Shown: positions 54,461-63,783, numbered from the stretch's first letter. The stretch is DNA of 64,000 nucleotides from an uncultured Bacteroidota bacterium (GCA_902629505.1 CACORF010000004.1:1-64000); one strand, 5' to 3'. Numbers and translations: made by a program. The notes: generated by a model from the sequence alone, not told the origin.

Positions 54461-54468
54461 CAAATTTA
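54461..54468 (-). promoter_or_regulatory. Candidate -7 promoter box of nusA-infB
   Basis: CAAATTTA on the plus strand is TAAATTTG on the minus strand, an exact TAnnTTTG match 19 bases upstream of the hairpin at 54420-54441 and 27 bases downstream of the tRNA-Gln 3' end. A transcript starting here would include the hairpin in its 5' leader. Confidence 0.45.
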
Positions 54469-54495
54469 TTATAAATTATTGATATAATAAAATTG

Positions 54496-54568
54496 TTGGC
54501 CTACTAGGGATCGAACCTAGACTCTTCTGGACCAAAACCAGACGTGTTGCCAGTTACACCATAGGCCA
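54496..54568 (-). tRNA. tRNA-Gln (anticodon UUG)
   Basis: 73 bases on the minus strand. The acceptor TGGCCTA pairs with TAGGCCA, with discriminator A; CCA is not encoded. The D-arm is TGGTGTAACTGGCAACACG, the anticodon stem TCTGG/CCAGA encloses TTTTGGT with anticodon TTG, and the T-arm is CTAGGTTCGATCCCTAG. It reads CAA and CAG glutamine codons. Confidence 0.96.
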
Positions 54569-54576
54569 ATTAGCTG

Positions 54577-54584
54577 CAAATTTA
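54577..54584 (-). promoter_or_regulatory. Candidate -7 promoter box of tRNA-Gln
   Basis: CAAATTTA on the plus strand is TAAATTTG on the minus strand, an exact TAnnTTTG match eight bases upstream of the first tRNA base. The spacing resembles the tRNA-Leu box at 7327, which supports both. Confidence 0.5.
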
Positions 54585-54620
54585 ATTTATTTTTTTTTTT
54601 AAAAAATATATTTGTGAATT

Positions 54621-55871
54621 TTATTGATTAATACGATCAGGAACTGATCTTAATACTAATGAATTAAGTATGAATGACACTATTAGATAACATGACAAAA
54701 ACATCGTTATTGATGAATTATTTGTAAGAAATAGTTCTTCTTGAAAATATAATACCAGCATTCCTAATAGTATCCTTGTATACTCGAAATTGATTGACCA
54801 TTTATATCCATCCATTACTGATGAAAAGCTAAATATAGTGGAGAAGATTAATAAAAAATAACCTGTTTTATCAGCAAATGATAAATCAGCAAATGAGCTC
54901 AAAAATATATACAGTACGATATTTAAGGTCAGAAAATGGAATCCAACAAAAACTTTATGGATGAAAGTATATTCAAACTTATATTTTTCTTGATTGAAGA
55001 CATTTTCAACTTTAGTTCTAGGAACCTTTTTAACGACATCTTTTGGTCTCCATCCAGTTGGCATAAACCATATTTTAAGCTTGTCTTTTACACTACTAGT
55101 ATACCATGCATCCTGAGCAAGGAACCATAAATGTTGGAAATTTATTAAAATTGGATTCCAAGTCCTTACAGGTTTTAATGTTCCATATACACAAGGCACA
55201 TCATCTAGTTCTTCTTGAAATGTTCCAAATGCTCTATCCCATATACAGAAAATTGCAGCTAAATTCTTGTCAATATATTCTTTGTTTATTGCATGATGTA
55301 CTCTATGCTGAGATGGAGTTACTAAAATATATTCTAGCCAACCAAGCTTGCCAATATGTCTTGTGTGATACCAAAACTGACCAAATAGATGTAGTGGTCC
55401 GAGAACACTTATCATTTTGGGCGGCACTCCTAAAAGAGCTGCTGGAACTAAAAATAGAATTCCAATGCCAAGGTTATTTGTTATACTCTGTCTAAGTGCA
55501 CACGCAAGATTAAATTCTTCACTACTATGATGTATTACATGCATATTCCAAAAAATATTAATTGAATGCTTTAGTCTATGATGACAATAACTTGCAAAGT
55601 CTACACAAACAAAAGCAATAAAGTAGAGAAGAATGCTCTCCTCAAGTTCTATAACTTTTAATCTTTCATAAAAGTATGGATACGAGAATATAATTATACC
55701 TAAGCCTAAAATATCAACCATTAAATTAGTGAATCCTGAACTCAGACTTGAAATGGTATCCATATATGAGTGTTTAAGATCATTTTTCCATACACCATAG
55801 GATATTTCAACAATAATCAAAACAAGAAAAATTGGAATTGTTATTAATAAGATGTTTGCGTAGGTATCCAT
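54621..55871 (-). CDS. Sterol desaturase/fatty acid hydroxylase family membrane protein
   Basis: 416 residues. The histidine motifs of the diiron hydroxylase family are present in order: HHRLKH (about residue 97), HVIHHSSEEFN (about 110) and QHRVHHAINKEY (about 190), between membrane helices. The last third (about 310-410) holds four more hydrophobic helices not needed for the core. The family hydroxylates or desaturates lipids at the inner membrane using oxygen. The substrate is unknown; bacterial members act on fatty acids, carotenoids or ether lipids. Confidence 0.87.
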   Translation of the reverse strand: MDTYANILLITIPIFLVLIIVEISYGVWKNDLKHSYMDTISSLSSGFTNLMVDILGLGIIIFSYPYFYERLKVIELEESILLYFIAFVCVDFASYCHHRLKHSINIFWNMHVIHHSSEEFNLACALRQSITNNLGIGILFLVPAALLGVPPKMISVLGPLHLFGQFWYHTRHIGKLGWLEYILVTPSQHRVHHAINKEYIDKNLAAIFCIWDRAFGTFQEELDDVPCVYGTLKPVRTWNPILINFQHLWFLAQDAWYTSSVKDKLKIWFMPTGWRPKDVVKKVPRTKVENVFNQEKYKFEYTFIHKVFVGFHFLTLNIVLYIFLSSFADLSFADKTGYFLLIFSTIFSFSSVMDGYKWSINFEYTRILLGMLVLYFQEELFLTNNSSITMFLSCYLIVSFILNSLVLRSVPDRINQ

Positions 55872-55955
55872 AAATATTAATTAAAGTATAATCTTATTAT
55901 ATATATATGATATTCAAATATTTTATTTTATTTTGGATTTGTAAATATATCAATT

Positions 55956-58900
55956 ATGAAAATAAAAAAAATATTTAATCTTATAATGATTGTTGGACTT
56001 GCTGTTTTATCGTCAAACACAAGTGTTTACTCTCAAAAAAAATCAAAAAAAAATTCAGTAACATTTGACAAAGCTCTTCATGAGTCAGTTGAATATAGAG
56101 AAATAGGTCCTTTTAGAGGAGGACGTTCAGCAGCAGTTGTAGGAGTTCCTGGTAATCCAAAACTATTTTATTTTGGTGCAACAGGAGGTGGTGTCTGGAA
56201 AACTGAAGACGGTGGTGAAACCTACGAAAACATTTCTGATGGTTACTTTGGAGGAAGTATTGGTTCAATTGCAATTGCTAAAAATGATCCCAATGTAATT
56301 TATGTTGGTGGTGGTGAGGTAACAATTAGAGGAAATGTTTCATCAGGCTATGGAGTATTTAAGAGTGTAGATGCTGGAAAGACATGGACTTTTTCAGGTC
56401 TTCCAAACTCTAGACATATTCCAAGAATAGTTATAGACCCATATAATAATGATATAGTTTATGCAGCAGTGTTAGGAAACCTATACAAGCCTACTCAGAA
56501 TAGAGGTGTCTACAAATCTATTGATGGAGGTGCTACATGGAAAAAAGTGCTTTATGCAAATGATTTATCAGGTGCATTTGAAATCGTACTTGACCCAAAT
56601 AATTCAAGAGTACTTTATGCATCAACATGGAGGGTGCAGAGAACACCTTCAAGTTTGAGTAGTGGTGGTGAAGGGTCAGATCTTTGGAAAAGTATAGACA
56701 GTGGAGAGAGCTGGACAAAGATTACTACTAACTCAGGTTTTCCTACAGGTGTAATTGGTGTAATCGGAGTGACCGTGTCGCCTGTTAACTCAGATAGAGT
56801 ATGGGCTATAGTTGAGAATCAAGATAAAGGAGGTGTATACAGATCTGATGATGCAGGTGATACTTGGACTTATACTAATAGTAGTCGATCTCTCAGACAA
56901 AGAGCTTGGTACTATTCAAAGATATATGCTGATACTCAAGATATTGATGGTGTCTATGTTATGAATGTAGCCTATCATTTCTCAGATGATGGTGGTAAAA
57001 CTTTTAAGTCAAGTAATGCTCCTCATGGAGATCATCATGACTTATGGATAGCACCTGAAGATAATAATAGACTTATTATCGGTGATGATGGAGGAGCTCA
57101 AGTTTCATATGATAAAGGAAAAACTTGGAGTACATATTATAATCAACCAACTGCACAATATTATAGAGTAACAACAGATAACTCTTTTCCATATAGAATT
57201 TATGTTGCACAACAAGATAATTCAACTCAAAGAGTAAGACACAGAAGTCTTGGATATAGTATAAGTGAGGATGACTGGGAGAGTACTGCAGGAGGAGAAT
57301 CAGGACATATAGCTATTGATCCAAATAATAATGAAATTGTTTATGGTGGAAGTTATTTAGGTTTTCTACAAAGAAGAAATCATGAAAAACAAACGTCAAG
57401 AACAATTAACGTATGGCCAATCACTACTCTAGGAGAGGGAGCTGAAGCTATGAAATACAGATTTAATTGGAATTTTCCTATAGCTTTTAGTAAGCATGAT
57501 TCATCTAAACTTTATACTTTTTCAAATCAAGTACACCTTACCACAGATGAGGGACATAGTTGGGAAACAATTAGCCCAGACTTAACTAGAAATGATAAAT
57601 CTAAACTTGTATCCTCAGGTGGCCCAATAACACAAGATAATACTGGTGTTGAATACTATGCAACAATTTTTGCAGTTGATGAATCTCCACTTCAAGAAGG
57701 ACTAATGTGGGTAGGAAGCGACGATGGATTAATTCATTTGACAAAAGATGGAGGTGCTACATGGGAAAATGTAACTCCAAAGAAAATGCCAGATTGGATG
57801 ATGATAAATAGTATTGATGCTTCATCGTTTGACTCTGGAACAGCATACGTTGCTGGGACTAGATATAAACTTGGTGACTTTACACCATATCTATATGTTA
57901 CTGAAGACTATGGAAAAAACTGGAAGCTTATAACAAATGGAATTGAAAATGAACATTTTACTAGAGTTTTAAGATCAGATAAATCAAATAAAAACATATT
58001 ATATGCCGGAACTGAAACTGGAATGTATATTTCGTATGACAAAGGAAATAGTTGGAATAAATTTCAAAAAAATCTACCAATTGTTCCAATAACAGATCTT
58101 ACAATTAAAGACAACTCATTAATTGTAGCAACTCAAGGAAGAAGTATATGGATGATTGATGACTTGACTGTAATTCATCAACTAACTTCATCTACTGATG
58201 AGGTGAAACTTTACAAACCAAAGGACTCTTACAGAATGAGAGGAGCTGGAGGGAGAAAGTCTTTGACGGCTGGAACAAATCTTCCAAATGGTGTAATTGT
58301 TCATTATTTCATTCCAAATTTTGATAAAGAGAATGATCAAGTGAAACTATCAATTCATCAAGTCGATGGGACAATCATTAAGGAATTTTCAAACAAGAGT
58401 AAACAGAATTCACTGAAAGTTAAAAATGGTGGTAATTCATTTGTGTGGAACATGAAATATCCTGGAGCAAAACGACTGGATAATATGGTGCTTTGGGGAG
58501 CAGATTTTTCAGGAGCTAAAGCAGTGCCTGGAGATTATATTGTAAAATTAAAAGTCAATGACGATGAAATGACTCAAAACTTTACAATCCATAAAGATCC
58601 AACTTCAGAAGGTTCTATGGATGACATTAAAGCACAATTTGAATTTGTAAATGAAATAAATGGAGTGGTTGATAAAGCTCATAAAGCTATTGAAAACATT
58701 AGAAATATGAAAGCAGACCTTAAAAAGTTTCAATCAAATTATGCTGATAATGAGTCTGCAAAAGATTTGATTAAAGAATCTAAGTCTATAATAGAGTCAA
58801 TAGATAAAATTGAAAATGAACTTTATCAAACAAAGAATCAGAGTAATCAAGATCCTCTTAATTATGGAGTTAAGTTAACTAATAATTTAGGGAACTTAAA

Positions 58901-59078
58901 CTCTGCTTTTAGAGGTGGTGATTTTGGACCAACAGTTCAAGATGTTCAGGTTAAAGATGAGTTAATTAAGAAAGTGAATGCTCAATTAACAAAGTATGAC
59001 AAAATTATTTCAGAGGATATTCCTAATTTTAACTCAAGCTTCAAAAAACTTGAATTAGATTATTTAAATGTTTTATAG
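55956..59078 (+). CDS. VPS10/sortilin-like Asp-box beta-propeller exported protein
   Basis: 1040 residues with a signal peptide (about 1-26, ending NTSVYS). About eleven Asp-box repeats (S/T-x-D-x-G-x-T-W type) are visible, for example KTEDGGETYENI, KSVDAGKTWTFSG, KSIDGGATWKKV, KSIDSGESWTKI and LTKDGGATWENV, spread over about residues 45-735. This indicates one or two beta-propellers, as in sortilin/VPS10 or BNR proteins. A C-terminal helical, charged region (about 860-1040) follows. No type IX secretion C-terminal signal is seen. Ligand or enzymatic activity is unknown; it is probably periplasmic or surface located. Confidence 0.82.
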   Translation: MKIKKIFNLIMIVGLAVLSSNTSVYSQKKSKKNSVTFDKALHESVEYREIGPFRGGRSAAVVGVPGNPKLFYFGATGGGVWKTEDGGETYENISDGYFGGSIGSIAIAKNDPNVIYVGGGEVTIRGNVSSGYGVFKSVDAGKTWTFSGLPNSRHIPRIVIDPYNNDIVYAAVLGNLYKPTQNRGVYKSIDGGATWKKVLYANDLSGAFEIVLDPNNSRVLYASTWRVQRTPSSLSSGGEGSDLWKSIDSGESWTKITTNSGFPTGVIGVIGVTVSPVNSDRVWAIVENQDKGGVYRSDDAGDTWTYTNSSRSLRQRAWYYSKIYADTQDIDGVYVMNVAYHFSDDGGKTFKSSNAPHGDHHDLWIAPEDNNRLIIGDDGGAQVSYDKGKTWSTYYNQPTAQYYRVTTDNSFPYRIYVAQQDNSTQRVRHRSLGYSISEDDWESTAGGESGHIAIDPNNNEIVYGGSYLGFLQRRNHEKQTSRTINVWPITTLGEGAEAMKYRFNWNFPIAFSKHDSSKLYTFSNQVHLTTDEGHSWETISPDLTRNDKSKLVSSGGPITQDNTGVEYYATIFAVDESPLQEGLMWVGSDDGLIHLTKDGGATWENVTPKKMPDWMMINSIDASSFDSGTAYVAGTRYKLGDFTPYLYVTEDYGKNWKLITNGIENEHFTRVLRSDKSNKNILYAGTETGMYISYDKGNSWNKFQKNLPIVPITDLTIKDNSLIVATQGRSIWMIDDLTVIHQLTSSTDEVKLYKPKDSYRMRGAGGRKSLTAGTNLPNGVIVHYFIPNFDKENDQVKLSIHQVDGTIIKEFSNKSKQNSLKVKNGGNSFVWNMKYPGAKRLDNMVLWGADFSGAKAVPGDYIVKLKVNDDEMTQNFTIHKDPTSEGSMDDIKAQFEFVNEINGVVDKAHKAIENIRNMKADLKKFQSNYADNESAKDLIKESKSIIESIDKIENELYQTKNQSNQDPLNYGVKLTNNLGNLNSAFRGGDFGPTVQDVQVKDELIKKVNAQLTKYDKIISEDIPNFNSSFKKLELDYLNVL

Positions 59079-59108
59079 TCATTAAAAAATTATTAATAAT
59101 TGACTGAT

Positions 59109-62100
59109 ATGCCCGAAACGAAGTTTCGAAAAATCAATAATTTAATTGGATGGCTTCTATTTTCTGTTGCCCTTGTTACCTATGGACTAACTGTTGAACC
59201 AACTGCTAGTTATTGGGATGCTGGAGAATATATTTCAACTTCAGCAAAGCTGCAAGTGGGTCATCCACCTGGGGCTCCATTTTTTCAGATGATGGGAGCA
59301 GTTTTCTCTATGTTTGCCTCAAACAATGAGTCTATTGCTATTGCTGTAAACTTTTTGTCAGTTGTATCTAGTGCGTTTGTAATCCTATTTCTTTTTTGGT
59401 CAACTACATTATTTCTTAAAAAAATATCTAAGAAAAATAATTTTGTAAATGACACAAATATTTTACTTAGTTCATCAATTGGTGCTTTAGCATTTACATT
59501 TTCTGATAGCTTCTGGTTCAATGCTGTTGAAACTGAAGTATATGCACTTGCTATGCTTTTTTTATCTGCTACATTTTGGTGTGGTCTTAGATGGGAAAAA
59601 GATTTTGATAATAAAAGAGGTGATAAATGGTTATTGCTTATCTGTTTTTTGATTGGCCTCTCATTTGGAGTTCATTTTATGGCAATACTTACTATTCCTG
59701 CTATAGGAATGATCTATTTCTTTAAAAAGTATAAAAAAATAACAATTAAAAATTTTGTTTTAGCAAACATAATATCAGTTTCAATACTACTCTTTATTTT
59801 CAAACTTTTACTTCCCTCTACCTTATCTCTTTTTGGTCAACTAGAAGTATTCTTTGTAAACTCAATTGGTCTGCCGTTTAACTCTGGGACAATTATTGCG
59901 GCTTTCTTAATAGTCTTCTTTTTCTACAAGTCTCTTAGTTACACCAAGTTAAAGGGTATGGTTCAGGCTAATACACTAATATTATGTATCCTGTTTATTT
60001 TTATTGGATTCTCATCTTGGCTAATGCTTCCAATTAGATCAAATGCTAATACTGTAATTAATGAAAATTCTCCCTCTGATGCTAGAACTCTTTTAGCATA
60101 TTATAGACTTGAGCAGTATCCAAAAACATATCTGTTTTATGGACCAATGTTCTCAGACATATATGCTCCACAAGACGAGAAGGAACCATATGTAGATGGA
60201 AAACCAAAATATGAAAGAGACTATAAAACAAATAAATATAAAATTGTTAATTACTGGAAAGACTCTGAGATAAATTCAAACTCTAATCACAGAGGACTTA
60301 TACCTAGACTTTGGAGTTCAAGTCATGCAGGAAATTATATGAATTTTACAAATCCCTTAAAATTTGAAATACTGGATAGATATAAATCTGAAGAGGTTAT
60401 TGTAGAGAGTGTCAATGAATTTAAAAGTAGAGAACTTCAAGGAGAACTTTCTGGAGATGATTATAATGAGTTCTTCAGATCTTTTGGTCCATACCTTAAT
60501 ATAAGTAAGCCTTCACTTTTTGATAATCTTAATTTTCTATTCTCTTATCAAATTAATTATATGTACTGGCGATATTTTCTATGGAATTTTGCAGGTAGGC
60601 AAAATGATGTTCAGGGAGAATACAATATCCTTAATGGAAACTGGATAAGTGGAATAAACTTTATAGATCAGCTAAGACTGGGTAATCAATCGGAACTTAG
60701 TGAAGACCAAAAAAATAACAAAGCCAGAAACACATATTTTTTCCTCCCTTTAATACTGGGAGTAATTGGTTTAATGTATTGCTACAAGTATGACATCAAA
60801 TCTTTTTGGACACTGCTTTTACTCTTTCTCTTTACAGGACTTGCATTAAAATTTTATTTAAACGAAAGGCCCTTTGAACCAAGAGAAAGAGATTATGCAT
60901 TAGTTGGATCCTTTTATATTTTTTCTATTTGGATAGGTATGGGATTCACTGCGATCATGAACTACATCAAAAAATATGAAAATAAAGTATCAAGATCCAT
61001 TATCTATGTATTATGTATCGCTGCTGTTCCTTTTCTTATGGGATATAATAACTGGAACGATCATGATAGGTCAGACAGGTATACAGCTCAATCAATTTCT
61101 AAAGCATATCTGCAATCTATAGATGAAGATAAAGATGCAATGATTTTTACTATCGGTGACAATGATACTTTTGCGCTATGGTATGCTCAAGAAATTGAGG
61201 AGTTTAGAACAGATGTTAGAACTATAAATACTAGCCTTTTAGCTACAGACTGGTATATTGATCAAATGAAAAGAAGAGCGTATGAAAGCAGTCCAATTCC
61301 ATCACAAATGGAACATGCTCAGTACGCTTTTGGAGTAAGAGATTATATAAGATATGAGAACTTATTAGATTCTATTAGATGGGATATAAATGATTTTGTT
61401 GATTGGGTAGCAAGTGATAATCCAAGAACAAAATATAGAAATTTAATTACTCAATCGGGAGGAGATACAAGCGATTATCCAGAAAATGCACTTGAGACAG
61501 TATTCTATCCTACAAATAAGATCCGACTTCCCGTGAATAAGGAAAATGTAATTAAAAGTGGACTAGTCAAAGAAAAAGATAGTGATCTAATCCTGGATTA
61601 CATTGACATAGATTTACCTGAGTCTATTATTACAAAAAATCAAATAATGATGTTAGACATCCTTGCTAACAACAATTGGGAAAGACCAATTTATTTTACT
61701 GGAGGTAGCTACGAGGAGTCTGAATATATTTGGATGAAAGATTATCTTCAACTCGACGGACTTGTCTATAAATTAGTTCCTATTAAAACTTCAATTGAAA
61801 ATAATCCATATGAAATGGGGAGGATTGACTCAGATTTAATGTATGATATTGTGAAAAAATGGTCATGGGGTAATTCTGAAAGTGATGAGATATATCACGA
61901 TCCTGAAACAAGAAAAAATAGTATTTCTTTTAGAGGTAATCTATCCAGATTGTCTGAAGAGTTAATTTCAGAGGGAGAATACGAAAAAGCTGAAGAGATA
62001 TTAGATTTGGCTTTTTCTAAAATGCCAATTGATTATTACGGGTATTACAGTCTGTGGACACCCCTAGTCAAATCCTATTATGATATAGGAAAGAGCGAGA

Positions 62101-62618
62101 AAGTAAGAGAAATAGTTCAAAAATTATCTTTTAAATACTCCGATAGATTAAAATATTTTTCTTCGCTTGAGATATTTAATCAGTATGACGTAGGTGAAGA
62201 AATTATTTCAGATATCGAGAGGTTTAGAAACCTAATTGAAACAATTCAAGAATCTGGTGAAAGAGAAATTCTAGCTGATCAAATAAAAAGTTTTATATCA
62301 AGCTCTGAGCAGTTTAACTACATATATGGTGAATATGATTATTATATTTCTCTATCAAACTTTTTAGTTTCACTTTTAGAGTTAGATGAATTCGAATACT
62401 CAATGAGTATAATTGATAAGATTGAAGAACAATTGATTAGAAGAGTCTCTGTTTTCTCAAACATTGATGAAGAAGAACAGGTCTATTACATAGAGGGCAT
62501 AACATCTGATATAAACCAGTACAGCAGGCTAATAAATCAAATAGAAGTATATGATAATGATGTATATAATAAATATGATAAGAATCTAAAAGATATGTTA
62601 GCTAGAATGATTGAATAA
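59109..62618 (+). CDS. DUF2723 (GT117-like) membrane protein with helical-repeat C-terminus
   Basis: 1169 residues from the ATG at 59109; the ORF track's TTG three codons earlier is rejected. About ten to twelve membrane helices occupy residues 15-330 and 540-650. The signature TVEPTASYWDAGEYISTSAKLQVGHPPGAPFF (acidic residue in the first periplasmic loop, then HPPGAP) is the DUF2723 hallmark. Human TMEM260, which shares DUF2723, is a protein O-mannosyltransferase (GT117), so a lipid-linked glycosyl transfer role is inferred. The soluble C-terminal third (about 930-1169) is helical and TPR-like. The Flavobacteriia protein's activity is untested here. Confidence 0.85.
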   Translation: MPETKFRKINNLIGWLLFSVALVTYGLTVEPTASYWDAGEYISTSAKLQVGHPPGAPFFQMMGAVFSMFASNNESIAIAVNFLSVVSSAFVILFLFWSTTLFLKKISKKNNFVNDTNILLSSSIGALAFTFSDSFWFNAVETEVYALAMLFLSATFWCGLRWEKDFDNKRGDKWLLLICFLIGLSFGVHFMAILTIPAIGMIYFFKKYKKITIKNFVLANIISVSILLFIFKLLLPSTLSLFGQLEVFFVNSIGLPFNSGTIIAAFLIVFFFYKSLSYTKLKGMVQANTLILCILFIFIGFSSWLMLPIRSNANTVINENSPSDARTLLAYYRLEQYPKTYLFYGPMFSDIYAPQDEKEPYVDGKPKYERDYKTNKYKIVNYWKDSEINSNSNHRGLIPRLWSSSHAGNYMNFTNPLKFEILDRYKSEEVIVESVNEFKSRELQGELSGDDYNEFFRSFGPYLNISKPSLFDNLNFLFSYQINYMYWRYFLWNFAGRQNDVQGEYNILNGNWISGINFIDQLRLGNQSELSEDQKNNKARNTYFFLPLILGVIGLMYCYKYDIKSFWTLLLLFLFTGLALKFYLNERPFEPRERDYALVGSFYIFSIWIGMGFTAIMNYIKKYENKVSRSIIYVLCIAAVPFLMGYNNWNDHDRSDRYTAQSISKAYLQSIDEDKDAMIFTIGDNDTFALWYAQEIEEFRTDVRTINTSLLATDWYIDQMKRRAYESSPIPSQMEHAQYAFGVRDYIRYENLLDSIRWDINDFVDWVASDNPRTKYRNLITQSGGDTSDYPENALETVFYPTNKIRLPVNKENVIKSGLVKEKDSDLILDYIDIDLPESIITKNQIMMLDILANNNWERPIYFTGGSYEESEYIWMKDYLQLDGLVYKLVPIKTSIENNPYEMGRIDSDLMYDIVKKWSWGNSESDEIYHDPETRKNSISFRGNLSRLSEELISEGEYEKAEEILDLAFSKMPIDYYGYYSLWTPLVKSYYDIGKSEKVREIVQKLSFKYSDRLKYFSSLEIFNQYDVGEEIISDIERFRNLIETIQESGEREILADQIKSFISSSEQFNYIYGEYDYYISLSNFLVSLLELDEFEYSMSIIDKIEEQLIRRVSVFSNIDEEEQVYYIEGITSDINQYSRLINQIEVYDNDVYNKYDKNLKDMLARMIE

Positions 62619-62645
62619 AAAAAGCTTAACTAATTAATTTCGATT

Positions 62646-62861
62646 ATGATAATAAAATATGATGTTTCTAATGAAATGCAAGATCTAATTAATAAGACAA
62701 TTGAATCAGATGCAGCTAAAAAAGGATTTGGAGTTATTCCAACACAAAAGCAGTTTTTAATTGGAGTAATATATTATTGGATTAGAAAAAACATTCCAGA
62801 TATTATAGACGATATTTCTCAGATTGAAGAAATTATGGAGCACAAGGCGTTAAAAAAATAA
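62646..62861 (+). CDS. Small protein of unknown function
   Basis: 71 residues, 27 bases after the DUF2723 gene, same strand. It starts MIIKYDVSNEMQDLINKTIESDAAKKGFGVIPTQ and continues KQFLIGVIYYWIRKNIPDIIDDISQIEEIMEHKALKK. It looks soluble and mostly helical, with one amphipathic to hydrophobic helix (FLIGVIYYWI) and acidic and basic ends; no signal peptide or Cys. I do not recognise a family. The codon and base use match the neighbours and the ATG is well placed, which supports a real gene. Confidence 0.6.
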   Translation: MIIKYDVSNEMQDLINKTIESDAAKKGFGVIPTQKQFLIGVIYYWIRKNIPDIIDDISQIEEIMEHKALKK

Positions 62862-62869
62862 TTTAAAAT

Positions 62870-63169
62870 CTAGTTAAGCTGGTCTTTCATTAAACTTATT
62901 AATGTATTAGCATCTTGATCTCCACTCTGTCTCCAAACCATTTCTCCAAATTTATAGATCATTAAAGTTGGAATGACTTTGACTCGTAATGCCTCCGATA
63001 GTTTGATATTCTTTTCAGTATTAATTTTAATTACTTTTCCTTTATCCCCTAGAGCGGCAGCTACATCCTTTAAAATAGGATGCAGATTTGTAGATAGCTC
63101 ATCAAACTCACTAAAGAATACGAGTAATAGTGGCTTCTTTTCATCTAATAATTCACCAAACTTGGACAT
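62870..63169 (-). CDS. Thioredoxin-fold protein lacking the CXXC motif
   Basis: 99 residues covering a complete thioredoxin fold: PLLLVFFSEFDELSTNLHPILKDVAAALGDKGKVIKINTEKN, then the cis-proline loop VKVIPTLMIYKFGEMVWRQSGDQDANTLISLM. The active-site position reads FSEFDELS instead of WCGPC, so it cannot do dithiol chemistry. I recognise very similar flavobacterial proteins that share this loss, so it is a lineage-wide non-catalytic form, perhaps a chaperone or partner-binding protein. It is convergent with the small unknown gene, eight bases apart. Confidence 0.85.
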   Translation of the reverse strand: MSKFGELLDEKKPLLLVFFSEFDELSTNLHPILKDVAAALGDKGKVIKINTEKNIKLSEALRVKVIPTLMIYKFGEMVWRQSGDQDANTLISLMKDQLN

Positions 63170-63176
63170 ATTTAAA

Positions 63177-63190
63177 CGCTTTTAAAAGCG
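63177..63190. promoter_or_regulatory. Perfect 14-base palindrome upstream of the thioredoxin-fold gene
   Basis: CGCTTTTAAAAGCG is its own reverse complement and lies seven bases upstream of the ATG at 63169. In the 182-base gap 63170-63351 it is the only GC-containing symmetric element of note; the rest is AT-rich, with a short ATCTTT/AAAGAT hairpin near 63266-63288. It may be an operator or an RNA stem in the leader. Confidence 0.35.
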
Positions 63191-63351
63191 AAAGTATAAA
63201 TTTTTTCTGTTTTAATCCAAAAATTTTTATTGCTATTATCCTGATTAATAAGAACTTCTACTAATATCTTTTATAGTATAATAAAGATTTTATAACCTAA
63301 ATTTTAAGATTATTTAACATTACATATTTATTTGTTTTTGATATTTGAAAT

Positions 63352-63777
63352 ATGAAAAAATACTTACTTATTATACTGTTATTAGTGTCAACAACCATAA
63401 CATACTCTCAGAAAATAGGTTATGAATTCCGAACTAATGGAAAAGCGTACATATCAACTTCCTATGCTGGTTTTGAAATTAGACATAGAACAGATAGAGA
63501 AGAAAATAGATTTACTTATAGACATAAATTGATTGATTCTGATAAGTTTACACTTAGTTTACCATTACATTATAAAGTTGAAAAAGACCAAGCTACTCTA
63601 GAGCCAAGACTTAAGTACCATTTAGAAAAATTTAGTTTTTGGGCTCAAAAAGAATTTAACACCGAAGAAAATATGAATGCTGCATTTGGTCTAGATATTC
63701 CTGTTAAAGATTTCACGTACAGAGTTGGATGGGATTCATCAAATACAGTTAGAGTCAGATTAGTTAAAAAGTTTTAA
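63352..63777 (+). CDS. Small exported beta-rich (barrel-like) protein
   Basis: 141 residues. A signal peptide (MKKYLLIILLLVSTTITYSQ) is followed by alternating short strands: IGYEFRTNGKAYISTSYAGFEIRHRT, NRFTYRHKLIDSDKFTLSLPLHYKVEK, ATLEPRLKYHLEKFSFWAQKEF, AAFGLDIPVKDFTYRVGWDSSNTVRVRLVKKF. The pattern and terminal Phe suggest a small outer-membrane beta-barrel of about eight strands. I do not recognise a family. It ends six bases before the PiT phosphate transporter, so a phosphate-related role is possible by context only. Confidence 0.68.
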   Translation: MKKYLLIILLLVSTTITYSQKIGYEFRTNGKAYISTSYAGFEIRHRTDREENRFTYRHKLIDSDKFTLSLPLHYKVEKDQATLEPRLKYHLEKFSFWAQKEFNTEENMNAAFGLDIPVKDFTYRVGWDSSNTVRVRLVKKF

Positions 63778-63783
63778 ATCATT

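Noticed and set aside
54235-54474. Plus-strand ORF over the nusA start and leader
   Set aside because: Out-of-frame shadow without recognisable protein features; the region is explained by nusA and its leader hairpin.
55106-55495. Plus-strand ORF opposite the sterol desaturase gene
   Set aside because: The minus strand has clear diiron histidine motifs in order, so this frame is a shadow.
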